Below, in pieces: positions 8,390-16,324 of a stretch of DNA of 64,000 bases. The stretch comes from HLUCCA09 sp039822045. Lineage in GTDB: Bacteria; Pseudomonadota; Alphaproteobacteria; Rhodobacterales; Rhodobacteraceae. The position numbers and the translations under genes are program-made. Position 1 is the stretch's first letter, and each line of letters begins with the position of its first letter. Location of the stretch: NCBI GenBank assembly GCA_039822045.1, contig JBCBMY010000008.1:62001-126000 (forward strand). The letters run 5' to 3'. Below the pieces are notes generated by a model. That model ran no database searches. It had not been told where the DNA came from and saw only the letters and a program-made list of their open reading frames with translations.

Positions 8390-9306
8390 GATGCGAGCCC
8401 CCGAAGCGCGAAGGCCGCGACCATCATGCCGGAGACGTAGAGCCCGACGCCGGGGCCGTTATACCAGGGTGCGCGGCCCTTCGGATCGGTCAGCATCACG
8501 CGCATCGCCCAGGTCTGTCCGGCGAGCGCCACGAGAATCGCGGCCGCATGCCATTCACGCCCCCATGCCGCCAGCAGCGCCACGACCGCGATCTGCGGCA
8601 CGGCCATCACCCAACAGGCCACGCGGGCGGCACGCTCGGGCCCCAGGGTCACGGGGAGCGAGTTGACGCCGGTTTGCCGGTCGCCCTCCAGCGCCTTGAA
8701 GTCGTTCAGCGTCATGATCCCGTGGGCGCCGAGACCGTAGAGCACGGCAACCGTCACGGTCTCCCAGCGCGGGGCACCAGCCGAGACCACAGCGGCCCCG
8801 GTGAGCCAGGGAAGCGTCTCATAGGACAGGCCGACAAGCCCCGGCCCCCAGACGCCCGAGCGCTTGAGGCGCACCGGTTCGGCCGAGTAGGCCCAGGCGG
8901 CCAGCACGCCGGCCACGGTCGCGGCAAAGCCCCAGGGCCCAAGCAGGGCACCGACCGCGAGCGAGAGCGCCGACATGGCCAGCGCGATCCAGAGCCCCCA
9001 ACGGCCCGGGATCCGGCCCGACGGAATCGGTCGATCGGGCTCGTTGATCGCGTCCACATGCCGGTCGCACCAATCGTTTGCCGCCTGACTCATGCCGCAG
9101 ACGATGGGCCCGGCCAGCACCATGCCGAGCAGAACGAGGCCCCAGGACGCGGCAAAACTGCCGCCCGCCGACACGGCGCCGCAAAGATAGGCCCACATTG
9201 GTGGGAACCATGTCACAGGCTTGATCAACGTGAGAGCCGCGCGGGGCTCGGGCCATCGGCGAAGTGTGGCGACCGCGCCAGAGTGTAAACTTGAGCTGAC
9301 AGTCAT
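8386..9306 (-). CDS. bchG: Bacteriochlorophyll synthase (geranylgeranyltransferase)
   Basis: Attaches geranylgeranyl diphosphate to bacteriochlorophyllide a. A UbiA-family membrane prenyltransferase of 306 residues. The first Asp-rich motif is QAANDWCDRHVDAINEPDRP, the second TLNDFKALEGDR; the N-terminal LIKPVTWFPPMWAYLCG is characteristic of BchG. A TTG 39 nt upstream is in frame, but ATG 9306 (MTVSSSLHSG) matches the usual BchG N-terminus. It heads the bchG-bch2-bchP-idi operon and is preceded by one canonical and one variant PpsR-type site, so light/redox repression is expected. Confidence 0.95.
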   Translation of the reverse strand: MTVSSSLHSGAVATLRRWPEPRAALTLIKPVTWFPPMWAYLCGAVSAGGSFAASWGLVLLGMVLAGPIVCGMSQAANDWCDRHVDAINEPDRPIPSGRIPGRWGLWIALAMSALSLAVGALLGPWGFAATVAGVLAAWAYSAEPVRLKRSGVWGPGLVGLSYETLPWLTGAAVVSAGAPRWETVTVAVLYGLGAHGIMTLNDFKALEGDRQTGVNSLPVTLGPERAARVACWVMAVPQIAVVALLAAWGREWHAAAILVALAGQTWAMRVMLTDPKGRAPWYNGPGVGLYVSGMMVAAFALRGLAS

Positions 9307-9308
9307 GA

Positions 9309-9325
9309 TGTCAGAAAATAGCACA
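9309..9325 (-). promoter_or_regulatory. Second, variant PpsR/CrtJ-type half-site pair
   Basis: TGT-N11-ACA immediately upstream of the bchG start, one base shorter than the consensus TGT-N12-ACA. On the minus strand it contains a TATTTT that could be part of the -10 element. Its centre is about 62 bp (six helical turns) from the perfect site at 9371-9388. Confidence 0.5.
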
Positions 9326-9370
9326 GAGCACCCCCGATCAAGCAAAAAGAAACAGGGGTGCGGCGCAAAG

Positions 9371-9388
9371 TGTCAGATTTTTCTGACA
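9371..9388. promoter_or_regulatory. PpsR/CrtJ operator
   Basis: TGTCAGATTTTTCTGACA is a near-perfect palindrome fitting TGT-N12-ACA, the site recognised by PpsR/CrtJ, the aerobic repressor of photosynthesis genes. It lies in the divergent gap between bchG and the unknown gene at 9499, about 65 bp upstream of the bchG start. Confidence 0.88.
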
Positions 9389-9498
9389 GACGATTCACGG
9401 GGCGGTGCCGTGCTGTTTCCGTGGGCTTAACCCTAACCGTGAAAAACTGTCCAAAAGACCAGTGGACTTGCCCACACTAGGCATTGAGCCTGTTGTGT

Positions 9499-10461
9499 AT
9501 GACCATGGTTTCAGTATTGCGCCTTCCCAGCCCATTTGCCCGGCTGCAGACTCTCGCAGACCTTCTGGCCCTCGCCCGTGCGGCGGAGCCCAAAGTCTGG
9601 GCGCGGGTTGCAGCGCGTATCCCCGGCCTTCCAGCGCCCGAGGCGCTGCGCCCCGCGCTGGCGAGCGGGCGGATCGACGGTGCGGCGGCCGAGATTCTGC
9701 CCGCACTCGAGCTGGCCGCCACGCTGCCCGGGGAAGACACCGAAGGCTTCGTGGCCGCCACTGCGCTTCTGATCGCCGACCGGCTGCGGTTTGGCGCGGG
9801 GCAGGACGATCTGTTCTGGCATATCGACGCCCATGGCGCGCAGTACCGCACCTTGCCGGATCGGGTGCGCGGGGCCTTGCTGAGGGGGATCGCGGGGCTC
9901 TCCGCCCAGGGGCGCGTCCGGCTCGAGGAGCCGCCAGCTGGTGCCGACCTCGTCACGCATTCGACGGCCGACGTGCTGGGCCGCCTGTCGGCGCTTGCGC
10001 GCGCCGCACCGACCGAGATCCGGGCTGCGATGTCCCGTGCCGATATGCGGCGCGCACCGGAGGCGCACGCTGTGGCGCTCGACGCCCTGCTGGAACAGGC
10101 GCACCCGGTCTTGCCGCGGGGGCCCTCGCGGTGGCATCCGGGCGAGGTCGTCGATCTGACGAGCCTCTTCCCACCCGCGCGTGGCTTTGCCGAGGCGACG
10201 GCGCTTCTGCTCATTGAGGCGATCACCCTGGCCGCCGACCCCGATGTCGCGCGTCTGGCGGCCGAGCGGGCCGACGGTTTGTCCTGGCGCTGGATGCAGT
10301 TTGATCGCGCCTACACCGCCCTGCCGGGGGCGGCCGGCGACGCGGTGATCGGGGGCTTTCGGCACCTTTGGGAAACCCAGCCGGGATGGGACCCCTATTC
10401 CAGCCTAGCGCCGTCCGATGTGGTCGAGTCCGGGATTGCCATCCCCCTGCCGGCGGCCTAA
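9499..10461 (+). CDS. Unknown Ala/Leu-rich helical protein
   Basis: A predicted 320-residue soluble protein that I do not recognise. It is predominantly helical and rich in Ala, Arg and Leu, without signal peptide or membrane spans. Notable segments are DDLFWHIDAHGAQYRTLPDRVRGALLRG near the middle and a C-terminus WETQPGWDPYSSLAPSDVVESG. The start is uncertain: ATG 9499 and ATG 9505 are both possible, neither with a strong ribosome site, and a TTG at 9484 is also in frame. It is divergent from bchG and shares its PpsR-site-bearing upstream region, so it may respond to the same repressor. Confidence 0.6.
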   Translation: MTMVSVLRLPSPFARLQTLADLLALARAAEPKVWARVAARIPGLPAPEALRPALASGRIDGAAAEILPALELAATLPGEDTEGFVAATALLIADRLRFGAGQDDLFWHIDAHGAQYRTLPDRVRGALLRGIAGLSAQGRVRLEEPPAGADLVTHSTADVLGRLSALARAAPTEIRAAMSRADMRRAPEAHAVALDALLEQAHPVLPRGPSRWHPGEVVDLTSLFPPARGFAEATALLLIEAITLAADPDVARLAAERADGLSWRWMQFDRAYTALPGAAGDAVIGGFRHLWETQPGWDPYSSLAPSDVVESGIAIPLPAA

Positions 10462-10505
10462 GCCGCGCGACGTGCTTCGCCCGCAACAGCTTTGAGCCTT
10501 GCGAC

Positions 10506-10931
10506 ATGACCGACCCTGCCGATCCCGGTTCGCCCGGCGGCTCTCGACCGGGCCCGCCCAAGCGGCCGCAGAAGGTGTTCACGCTGGTCGTGCAGGTCGG
10601 CCGGGCGCCGGACGACGGCCTGCCGGAGGATGCGACCGGTGCGGGCCTATTGTGCTACTCGGCCGGGGTCGACGAAGCCGAGGCGGTGCGTGAGACGGTG
10701 GCGCTTCTCCGCCAGGCCGGGATGGCGCCGCTCGATGTGACGGGCTACGGCACTCTGGCCGAGCGCTTGGCCGATGGCGACGAGATCGCCCCCGAAGAGC
10801 AGCGCCTGATGGAGCGTGCGCTCGCCGACAATGCCGTTGTCGTCGCCCAGGTCACCGCGTTTTACGCCAACGACGACGAAGACGATCCCGATGATGCGGT
10901 CGGCGAGGGGCGGGGAAACCGCGCGCGTTAG
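10506..10931 (+). CDS. Conserved-looking hypothetical protein, acidic C-terminus
   Basis: A 141-residue predicted cytosolic protein without a family I recognise. The N-terminal 24 residues are Pro/Gly-rich and probably disordered; residues 24-115 look folded (FTLVVQVGRAPDDGLPEDAT, AEAVRETVALLRQAGMAPLDVTGYG); the tail is acidic (NDDEDDPDDAVGEG). ATG 10506 was chosen because upstream in-frame sequence overlaps the previous gene in another frame. It follows the 9499 gene by 44 bp and may be co-transcribed. Confidence 0.55.
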   Translation: MTDPADPGSPGGSRPGPPKRPQKVFTLVVQVGRAPDDGLPEDATGAGLLCYSAGVDEAEAVRETVALLRQAGMAPLDVTGYGTLAERLADGDEIAPEEQRLMERALADNAVVVAQVTAFYANDDEDDPDDAVGEGRGNRAR

Positions 10932-11151
10932 CTGCCCTTGGCGACATCTGAACCCCTCGGCGACGTCTGAGTAGTGTCCGTTCGTGACGCAACGGGTTGT
11001 TGGGGCTGGCGCGTTAGGGGACCAGGGCAGGCACCGCAAGATCGCTTTGGTGCCCGCTCGCTGCCCAAATGATGCCCGGATCGCGCGCGACCAGTGGGCC
11101 ATGGTTAACGCGCCCCGCTTGCCCGGGGCCCGAAATTTCGAGGGCCGACCC

Positions 11152-11529
11152 ATGGCCATCCCCTTTCGCCTTCTCCGTGTCGCCTTGCCGATCTGCATCG
11201 CGGGAGCGGGGGCCCTCGGCCTGCGCTACGGACCGCCGCCTGAGGACCTTGCACATCTCGAGCAGATGGAGTCTCAAGGCCTGACGGCGGCCGTCGCGTT
11301 CTACGCGATCCTCCACAGCGCCATGCAGGGCAAGGCGGAACAGTCCACTTTCCGCAGTTCATGGAGTGGCATGTCCGACGGGCTCGCCGCGCTGCAGCAG
11401 CGCCAGTCGGGCCGTGGCGGCGGCCTGTTCGCCGAGATCGAGCGCGAGCTGAAAGGGACGCATGTCGGCGGCTCGATCCGCCGCGCGGCACCCACCGCCC
11501 AACGCAAGACTATTCGCGTCGGAGAGTGA
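11152..11529 (+). CDS. Small membrane-anchored/exported protein, tandem family copy 1
   Basis: A 125-residue protein beginning MAIPFRLLRVALPICIAGAGALG, a signal-anchor-like hydrophobic start, then a mainly helical region. The C-terminal half carries SGMSDGLAALQQRQSGRGGG and ends RKTIRVGE. The same pattern recurs in the next gene (SSMSNGLSALRSRQSSGGG, end HKTVRIRR), so the two are tandem paralogues of a family I cannot name. ATG 11152 follows GAGGG by 8 nt; the frame extends to 10984 but without a plausible ribosome site. Confidence 0.6.
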   Translation: MAIPFRLLRVALPICIAGAGALGLRYGPPPEDLAHLEQMESQGLTAAVAFYAILHSAMQGKAEQSTFRSSWSGMSDGLAALQQRQSGRGGGLFAEIERELKGTHVGGSIRRAAPTAQRKTIRVGE

Positions 11530-11656
11530 CAAGATCCCCAATTGATGCAAATTTGCAACAACTGCGGCCGATCTGCGCGGCTGCCCCGCGACCGCCCGGA
11601 TATCGCCATGGTCGCCGGGAAACTGGGCATGTCTTTGTCATGCCTGGAATGGACCC

Positions 11657-12037
11657 ATGCTGCGCGCAGTCCGAATGTTCGTCATAGTCCTGTGTTTGTC
11701 GCTCTCGCTGGCCTTCCTTGGGCAGTGGGACAACGGGACGTCGCGACAAACGGCGTGGCAGCAAGGCCCGACACTGAGGCATGGCGGTGTCTCGACCGCC
11801 GGACACCCGATCAACGAGATGAGCCTCGCCCTTTATGAGAGCGTGCGCGATGGCCTGCGAGACTTCACCAGCGGCGGGTCCTCGATGTCCAACGGTCTTT
11901 CGGCCCTGCGCAGTCGCCAGTCTTCGGGCGGCGGTATCGGCGCCATTGGCACGGCCATTCAAGGCGGCGGCAACGCGTTCGCCGCCACCCTTGGCAGCGG
12001 CGCGTCGGGTCACAAGACCGTTCGCATCCGACGCTAA
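11657..12037 (+). CDS. Small exported protein, tandem family copy 2
   Basis: A 126-residue protein with an N-terminal hydrophobic signal (MLRAVRMFVIVLCLSLSLAFLG). The C-terminal half is Ser/Gly-rich and shares the motif S-x-MS-x-GL-x-AL-xx-RQS-xx-GG and a basic [KR]-[KT]-x-[RT] tail with the gene 128 bp upstream. No known domain is recognised. The Gly-rich linker GGGIGAIGTAIQGGGNAF suggests a flexible periplasmic tail. The two genes probably arose by duplication. Confidence 0.6.
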   Translation: MLRAVRMFVIVLCLSLSLAFLGQWDNGTSRQTAWQQGPTLRHGGVSTAGHPINEMSLALYESVRDGLRDFTSGGSSMSNGLSALRSRQSSGGGIGAIGTAIQGGGNAFAATLGSGASGHKTVRIRR

Positions 12038-12075
12038 TCCCCACGCCTGCTTGCCGGTCGCTCCGCGGTGTTGTT

Positions 12076-12093
12076 CACTCAAACGATTGAGTG
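12076..12093. promoter_or_regulatory. 18-bp inverted repeat upstream of MFS gene
   Basis: CACTCAA-ACGA-TTGAGTG is a perfect 7-bp inverted repeat with a 4-bp spacer. It lies 39 bp after the preceding stop and 110 bp before the MFS start. It could be an operator or a hairpin ending the tandem-paralogue unit; no T-tract follows. Confidence 0.4.
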
Positions 12094-12203
12094 CGGCTCG
12101 GCATGGGTCGGTGCGTGCGGACCCCACTTTCTGAGGGACCGCTGAACACGCGCCGAGGACCACCGATTGTCGCATACGGGGCATAGGGCAGGGGCGATCC
12201 GGG

Positions 12204-13571
12204 ATGGCGACGGCACGGCAACGGATCTGGGGCTGGTTCTTCTTTGACTGGGCCAGCCAGCCCTACAACACCCTGCTGCTGACCTTCATTTTTGGTCCTT
12301 ACATCAATGATCTGCTTGGAGACGGATCAGCCGCGCAGGCCGCCTGGGGCTATGGTATCGGAACTGCCGGACTCCTGATCGCGGTGTCCGCCCCGTTTCT
12401 GGGCGCCATGGCCGACAAGGGCGGCGGCCGAATTGGCTGGATCTGGGCGTTTTCGGTGCTCTACGTGGTGGGCTCGGCGGGCCTGTGGCTTGCCGCCCCT
12501 GGCGACTTCAATCTGACGCTCATCCTTGCGCTCTTTGCCCTTGGCCTGATCGGGATGGAGTTCGCTACGATCTTTACCAACGCGATGTTGCCGTCCCTCG
12601 GCCCCGCCCATGAGATCGGCCGCATTTCCGGGAGTGGCTGGGCCTTCGGCTATCTCGGAGGGTTGATTGCGCTCGTCGTGATGCTTCTCTTCTTTGCCGA
12701 GAGTGAGGCCGGCACAACGCTTTTGGGAATCCCGCCGCTTTTTGGGCTCGACCCTGAGGCGCGCGAGGGCACCCGTTTGGTCGGGCCTTTCACCGCGGTC
12801 TGGTATGCGGTGTTCATGGTGCCGTTTTTCCTTTGGGTGCGCGAACCCGTTCGGGCAAACGCGCTCCCGATGCGCGCGGCGGCGGCAGCGGCCTGGCCGG
12901 AATTGAAGGCGACGCTTGCATCGTTGCCGCAACGGCCGTCGCTGTTTTCGTTTCTCGGCGCGTCCATGTTCTACCGCGACGCGCTCAACGGCTTCTATGT
13001 GTTTGGCGGCCTCTACGCGGCCGGGGTTCTGGGCTGGTCCGTCATCGATGTGGGGATCTTTGGCATTCTCGCCGTGATCACCGCGGCTCTCTTTGCCTGG
13101 ATCGGCGGGCATGCCGACAGCCACTTTGGCCCCAAACCCGTGATCGTCACCTGCGTGCTGATCCTCACGGCGCTGGCCATCACCGTGGTCTTCGTGTCGC
13201 GGGAGAGCGTGTTGGGCATGCCGGTGGCGCCCGACTCGAACCTGCCCGACATCGCGTTCTACATCCTCGGCGCGGGGATCGGGGCGGCGGGCGGCGCGCT
13301 GCAATCGGCGTCGCGCTCGATGATGGTGCGTCAGTCGCCGGCCGATCAGATGACGGAGGCATTCGGTCTCTATGCGCTTGCCGGCAAGGCAACCTCGTTT
13401 CTCGCGCCGCTCGCCATCGGCGTGGCCACCGACATCACGGGCAGCCAACAGGCGGGCATTACGCCGCTCATCGCACTCTTCCTTCTTGGCCTCGTCTTGC
13501 TAGTCTGGACAAAACCAAACGGAGCAGTGAACGAATGGCATCCTTCGCCCGCGTCTCGGCCTGTATCCTAG
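12204..13571 (+). CDS. UMF1/Atg22-like MFS transporter
   Basis: A 455-residue integral membrane carrier. The N-terminus RIWGWFFFDWASQPYNTLLLTFIFG is the hallmark of the UMF1 (Atg22-like) branch of the MFS; GAMADKGGGRIGWIW is the loop 2-3 element. About twelve spans are visible, with ALQSASRSMMVRQSPAD near the end as in other UMF1 members. The substrate is unknown; amino-acid efflux is known only for the fungal vacuolar relatives. The 3' end overlaps mepA by 37 bp. Confidence 0.85.
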   Translation: MATARQRIWGWFFFDWASQPYNTLLLTFIFGPYINDLLGDGSAAQAAWGYGIGTAGLLIAVSAPFLGAMADKGGGRIGWIWAFSVLYVVGSAGLWLAAPGDFNLTLILALFALGLIGMEFATIFTNAMLPSLGPAHEIGRISGSGWAFGYLGGLIALVVMLLFFAESEAGTTLLGIPPLFGLDPEAREGTRLVGPFTAVWYAVFMVPFFLWVREPVRANALPMRAAAAAAWPELKATLASLPQRPSLFSFLGASMFYRDALNGFYVFGGLYAAGVLGWSVIDVGIFGILAVITAALFAWIGGHADSHFGPKPVIVTCVLILTALAITVVFVSRESVLGMPVAPDSNLPDIAFYILGAGIGAAGGALQSASRSMMVRQSPADQMTEAFGLYALAGKATSFLAPLAIGVATDITGSQQAGITPLIALFLLGLVLLVWTKPNGAVNEWHPSPASRPVS

Positions 13572-14443
13572 GCCTTGCCCTCGCCCTCTCGCCATTAGCA
13601 GCGCCCGCCCAGACCAAGGCCAACCAGCTCTTCGGCGCCAAGCGCGACAGCTCCGAGCAGGTGCCGGAAGCCATCGGATCCTATGCCAAGGGCTGCGGCG
13701 CGGGATTTGCCCAACTCGCCGAGTCCGGCCCGACCTGGCAGGCCATGCGCCTCAGTCGGAACCGAAACTGGGGGCATCCGATCGTGATCGACTACATCAA
13801 GGACGTGTCGCGCTTTGCTGCGACGCAACCGGGATGGCGTGGCCTCTATGTCGGCGACATCTCTCAGCCGCGCGGCGGGCCGATGACGTCGGGCCACCAG
13901 AGCCATCAGATCGGCTTGGATGTCGACATCTGGATGAAGCGTGCCGACAGGCTGAACCTGTCGCGCTCCGCCCGCGAAAACCTGTCGTCCGACAATGTGC
14001 GCTCGGCCGACCAGCGCTCGGTCAACGGCAACTGGACGCAGGCACATTACGAGATCATGAAGTTCGCGGCGTCCGACCCCAGGGTTGACCGGATCTTTGT
14101 CACGCCGCCTGTCAAGGTCGAGATGTGCAAGACCGCTCGGCGGTCCGACACGGCGTGGCTGCAGAAGATCCGGCCGATCTATGGCCACAACTACCATTTT
14201 CACGTGCGGCTGAAATGCCCCCGCGGGTCGCGCAACTGCGTGACGCAGACGCCGACCGTCAAGTCGCTCTCCAACGGCGGCAATGGCTGCGACAGCACGC
14301 TTGAATGGTGGGTGACAGACTACCTGAACCCGCCGAAAACCACGCAGAAGCCCAGCCAGCCCGCCCCGCGCAAACGTAACGCGCGCGACTACACGATGGC
14401 CGACCTGCCCCGGCAATGCGCGGCGGTCCTCGCCTCGCGGTAA
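13535..14443 (+). CDS. mepA: Penicillin-insensitive murein endopeptidase
   Basis: A periplasmic peptidoglycan hydrolase that cuts D-Ala-meso-DAP cross-links. The 302-residue protein has a signal peptide (MASFARVSACILGLALALSPLAAPAQ) and the LAS-peptidase zinc ligands: SGHQSHQIGLDVDIWM (H-x6-D) and GHNYHFHVRLKCP (H-x-H). Four or more Cys residues (KGCGAGF, EMCKTARR, LKCP, NCVTQ, NGCDS, RQCAAV) fit the disulfide-rich family. Start ATG 13535 follows GGAGCAG and lies inside the 3' end of the MFS gene; the C-terminus overlaps the next gene by 28 bp, indicating a tightly packed operon. Confidence 0.93.
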   Translation: MASFARVSACILGLALALSPLAAPAQTKANQLFGAKRDSSEQVPEAIGSYAKGCGAGFAQLAESGPTWQAMRLSRNRNWGHPIVIDYIKDVSRFAATQPGWRGLYVGDISQPRGGPMTSGHQSHQIGLDVDIWMKRADRLNLSRSARENLSSDNVRSADQRSVNGNWTQAHYEIMKFAASDPRVDRIFVTPPVKVEMCKTARRSDTAWLQKIRPIYGHNYHFHVRLKCPRGSRNCVTQTPTVKSLSNGGNGCDSTLEWWVTDYLNPPKTTQKPSQPAPRKRNARDYTMADLPRQCAAVLASR

Positions 14444-15381
14444 CGGCCGGCGGCGCGGCGGCGGGGATCTTTGGGGCCCTTGCGGCCGTCTACGTCGCGG
14501 TCGCGCGCGCCGTTCCACCCGACGCCGTTTCCGCCGTTGCGCTTCCAGGCGTCGGTCGGGCGATCCACGGCTGGTCGGGGATCGATGTATCCCAAGACGG
14601 GTCGCAATTCTGGGCGGTGACGGATTTCGGCGCGGCCACATCGGGCCGCCTTTTGCGCGATGGCGCAGGCCGCCTGGTCGGCGTTGAGGCCCCGTCGCCA
14701 GTGCCGCTTGACGGCCCCAATGGCGAGATTCTCCACGCTGGCCAATACGATATCGAGGGGATCGACATGCGCCCGTCCGACGGCACCGCGCACGTTGTCT
14801 TCGAGATGTGGAACCGCCTGAGAATGTTTCCCCCGGGGTCGCGCACGGGGCAGTGGCGCCCCGACATCCCGAAAGGAGCGGTTCGGCGCGCCAATGCGGG
14901 GCTCGAGGCCGTGGCGTCCGACCGGTTCGGCCGGATCTACGCGATCCCCGAGCGTCCGCCGCGCGGCGCAGCCGACATGCCCGTCTTGCGCTTCACGCGG
15001 CGCGCATGGATGACGGTGCACGATTGGCAGGTCGCGTTCTATCTGGAGCGTGAGCGGCCCTGGCGCGTCACGGGCGCGGACTTTGGGCCGGACGGGGCGC
15101 TCTACGTGCTGGAGCGTCGGTTTCTCGGCCCGGTCTTTGCCAGCCGCATCCGCCGGGTGGCCGATGCGGCCGCCGTGCCGCGCGGCACGCATGTTCCGGG
15201 CACGGTTGTCTACGAGAGCCCGTTTGGCCGCCACGGCAACCTCGAAGGGCTCGCCATTTGGGTCGATCCGGAAGGTCGGGTGCGGGCCGTTATGGTTTCG
15301 GACGACAATGGAAACGCCTGGCAGCGGGCCGAGATGGTCGAGGTTCCGCTCCCCCTTGCGCAACCGGACCAACCGGAGTAA
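14416..15381 (+). CDS. Esterase-like activity of phytase family protein
   Basis: A 321-residue exported protein (N-terminal hydrophobic stretch GGAAAGIFGALAAVYVAVARAV). It resembles the beta-propeller 'esterase-like activity of phytase' family: GWSGIDVSQDGSQFWAVTDFG near residue 52, YDIEGIDM, LEAVASDRFGRIYAIPE and NLEGLAIWVDPEGRVRAVMVSDDN mark successive blades. Enzymatic activity in this family is poorly established. Start ATG 14416 overlaps mepA by 28 bp. Confidence 0.78.
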   Translation: MRGGPRLAVTAGGAAAGIFGALAAVYVAVARAVPPDAVSAVALPGVGRAIHGWSGIDVSQDGSQFWAVTDFGAATSGRLLRDGAGRLVGVEAPSPVPLDGPNGEILHAGQYDIEGIDMRPSDGTAHVVFEMWNRLRMFPPGSRTGQWRPDIPKGAVRRANAGLEAVASDRFGRIYAIPERPPRGAADMPVLRFTRRAWMTVHDWQVAFYLERERPWRVTGADFGPDGALYVLERRFLGPVFASRIRRVADAAAVPRGTHVPGTVVYESPFGRHGNLEGLAIWVDPEGRVRAVMVSDDNGNAWQRAEMVEVPLPLAQPDQPE

Positions 15382-15459
15382 CGACGCGCCCTTGCTTCGG
15401 GCCGCTCGGTCCGGAGCGCCACAAGTCTCCGCCACCTTGTAAAAAACGGACACCGACAG

Positions 15460-16095
15460 ATGATCCAATCGCCGCCCCTCGCCCGGCTTTTGCCCGGGAT
15501 TGCCGCCATGGCCGCCACCGTTGTGGCCTCCAACATTCTCGTTCAGTTCCTGCTTGGCGACTGGCTGACCTGGGGCGCGCTGACCTATCCGATCGCATTT
15601 CTGGTGACCGACCTGATGAACCGTGCCTATGGCCCGAAAGCCGCCCGTCGCGTGGTTGCCGCCGGCTTTGCCACGGGCATTGCGTGCTCGCTCGTCGCTG
15701 CTGCGTTCGACGCCACGACGATCAGGATCGCGGTTGGCTCGGGCATTGCGTTCCTTGCCGCACAGCTCATCGATGTCAGTATCTTTGACCGGCTGCGCCG
15801 CGGTGCGTGGTGGCGCGCGCCCCTTGCCTCGACACTCGTGGGCTCGACCCTCGATACGGCGTTGTTCTTCTCGATCGCCTTTGCGGCCGGGTTGAACGGG
15901 CTTGAACCCGCGGCCGCGCCAACCTGGGCGCAGGATGGCGTGCCACTTCTCGGATGGGGCCCGGTTCTGCCGCTCTGGGTATCGCTCGCGATCGCCGACT
16001 GGGGCGTCAAGCTGGCGCTGGCGCTTGTGGCTCTTGTGCCGTTCCGGCTGATCGCTGCGCGCCTTGTCGCGTCCGCGCCCATCGAAAATCATTGA
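15460..16095 (+). CDS. Queuosine precursor transporter (YhhQ/VUT family)
   Basis: A 211-residue membrane protein with about six spans, typical of the VUT/YhhQ family that imports 7-cyano-7-deazaguanine (preQ0) or preQ1 for tRNA queuosine. Diagnostic segments are AATVVASNILVQF, YPIAFLVTDLMNRAYGPKAAR and the C-terminal DWGVKLALALVALVPFRLI. No convincing preQ1 riboswitch is visible in the 78 bp upstream. A TTGACA hexamer spanning its stop codon probably serves the small transcript downstream. Confidence 0.9.
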   Translation: MIQSPPLARLLPGIAAMAATVVASNILVQFLLGDWLTWGALTYPIAFLVTDLMNRAYGPKAARRVVAAGFATGIACSLVAAAFDATTIRIAVGSGIAFLAAQLIDVSIFDRLRRGAWWRAPLASTLVGSTLDTALFFSIAFAAGLNGLEPAAAPTWAQDGVPLLGWGPVLPLWVSLAIADWGVKLALALVALVPFRLIAARLVASAPIENH

Positions 16096-16120
16096 CACAC
16101 GGAGTCGCGCCCCCCACCTT
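16092..16120 (+). promoter_or_regulatory. Candidate promoter of small transcript
   Basis: A consensus -35 TTGACA at 16092-16097 overlaps the previous stop codon; with 17-bp spacing the -10 region falls at 16115-16120 (CACCTT), which is poor. Transcription would start near 16127, leaving a short leader before the strong Shine-Dalgarno sequence at 16142. Confidence 0.4.
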
Positions 16121-16156
16121 CGGCTCAGGTTTCAACAACTGAAAGGAGGTGATCCA

Positions 16157-16213
16157 GTGTCGAGAGTCATGCTGGAGCGAGGTGTCGGGACAACGCGGGA
16201 GGCGCGCCGCTAG
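16157..16213 (+). CDS. 18-residue peptide behind an extended Shine-Dalgarno sequence
   Basis: GTG-initiated ORF encoding MSRVMLERGVGTTREARR, with GGAGG 7 nt before the start. The upstream AAAGGAGGTGATCCAG is complementary over about 15-16 nt to the 3' end of alphaproteobacterial 16S rRNA, far beyond an ordinary ribosome site. The peptide is strongly basic and has no hydrophobic stretch. No family is recognised. The stop is followed by a hairpin and, about 85 nt on, by an intrinsic terminator, so translation might influence read-through into arfB. Confidence 0.55.
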   Translation: MSRVMLERGVGTTREARR

Positions 16214-16296
16214 GGCAGCCCTTGGTGGCAGACGCCACCCGCGCGGGACGGCCATAGGCGATGCCCTGACCGACCCCACCTCCAATATACTCGGAA

Positions 16297-16324
16297 GGGC
16301 CGCCCCACATGGGGTGGCCCTTTT
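16297..16324 (+). terminator. Strong intrinsic terminator
   Basis: A 10-bp stem (16297-16306 with 16311-16320, one G-T wobble) with loop ACAT, followed by TTTT and a further T-rich run to about 16331. The flanking CGGAA/TTCCG can extend the stem. It lies about 100 bp before arfB and ends the small transcript. Confidence 0.85.

Noticed and set aside
12327..13448. 373-residue minus-strand ORF opposite the MFS gene
   Set aside because: His/Arg/Asp-rich shadow of a membrane protein gene; no motif.
15382..15459. preQ1 riboswitch before the queuosine-precursor transporter
   Set aside because: The 78-bp gap shows no recognisable preQ1 aptamer pattern.
16142..16157. Fragment of an antisense 16S rRNA 3' end
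   Set aside because: Only about 16 nt match the anti-SD tail complement; the flanks do not resemble rRNA, so it is better read as an extended Shine-Dalgarno sequence.
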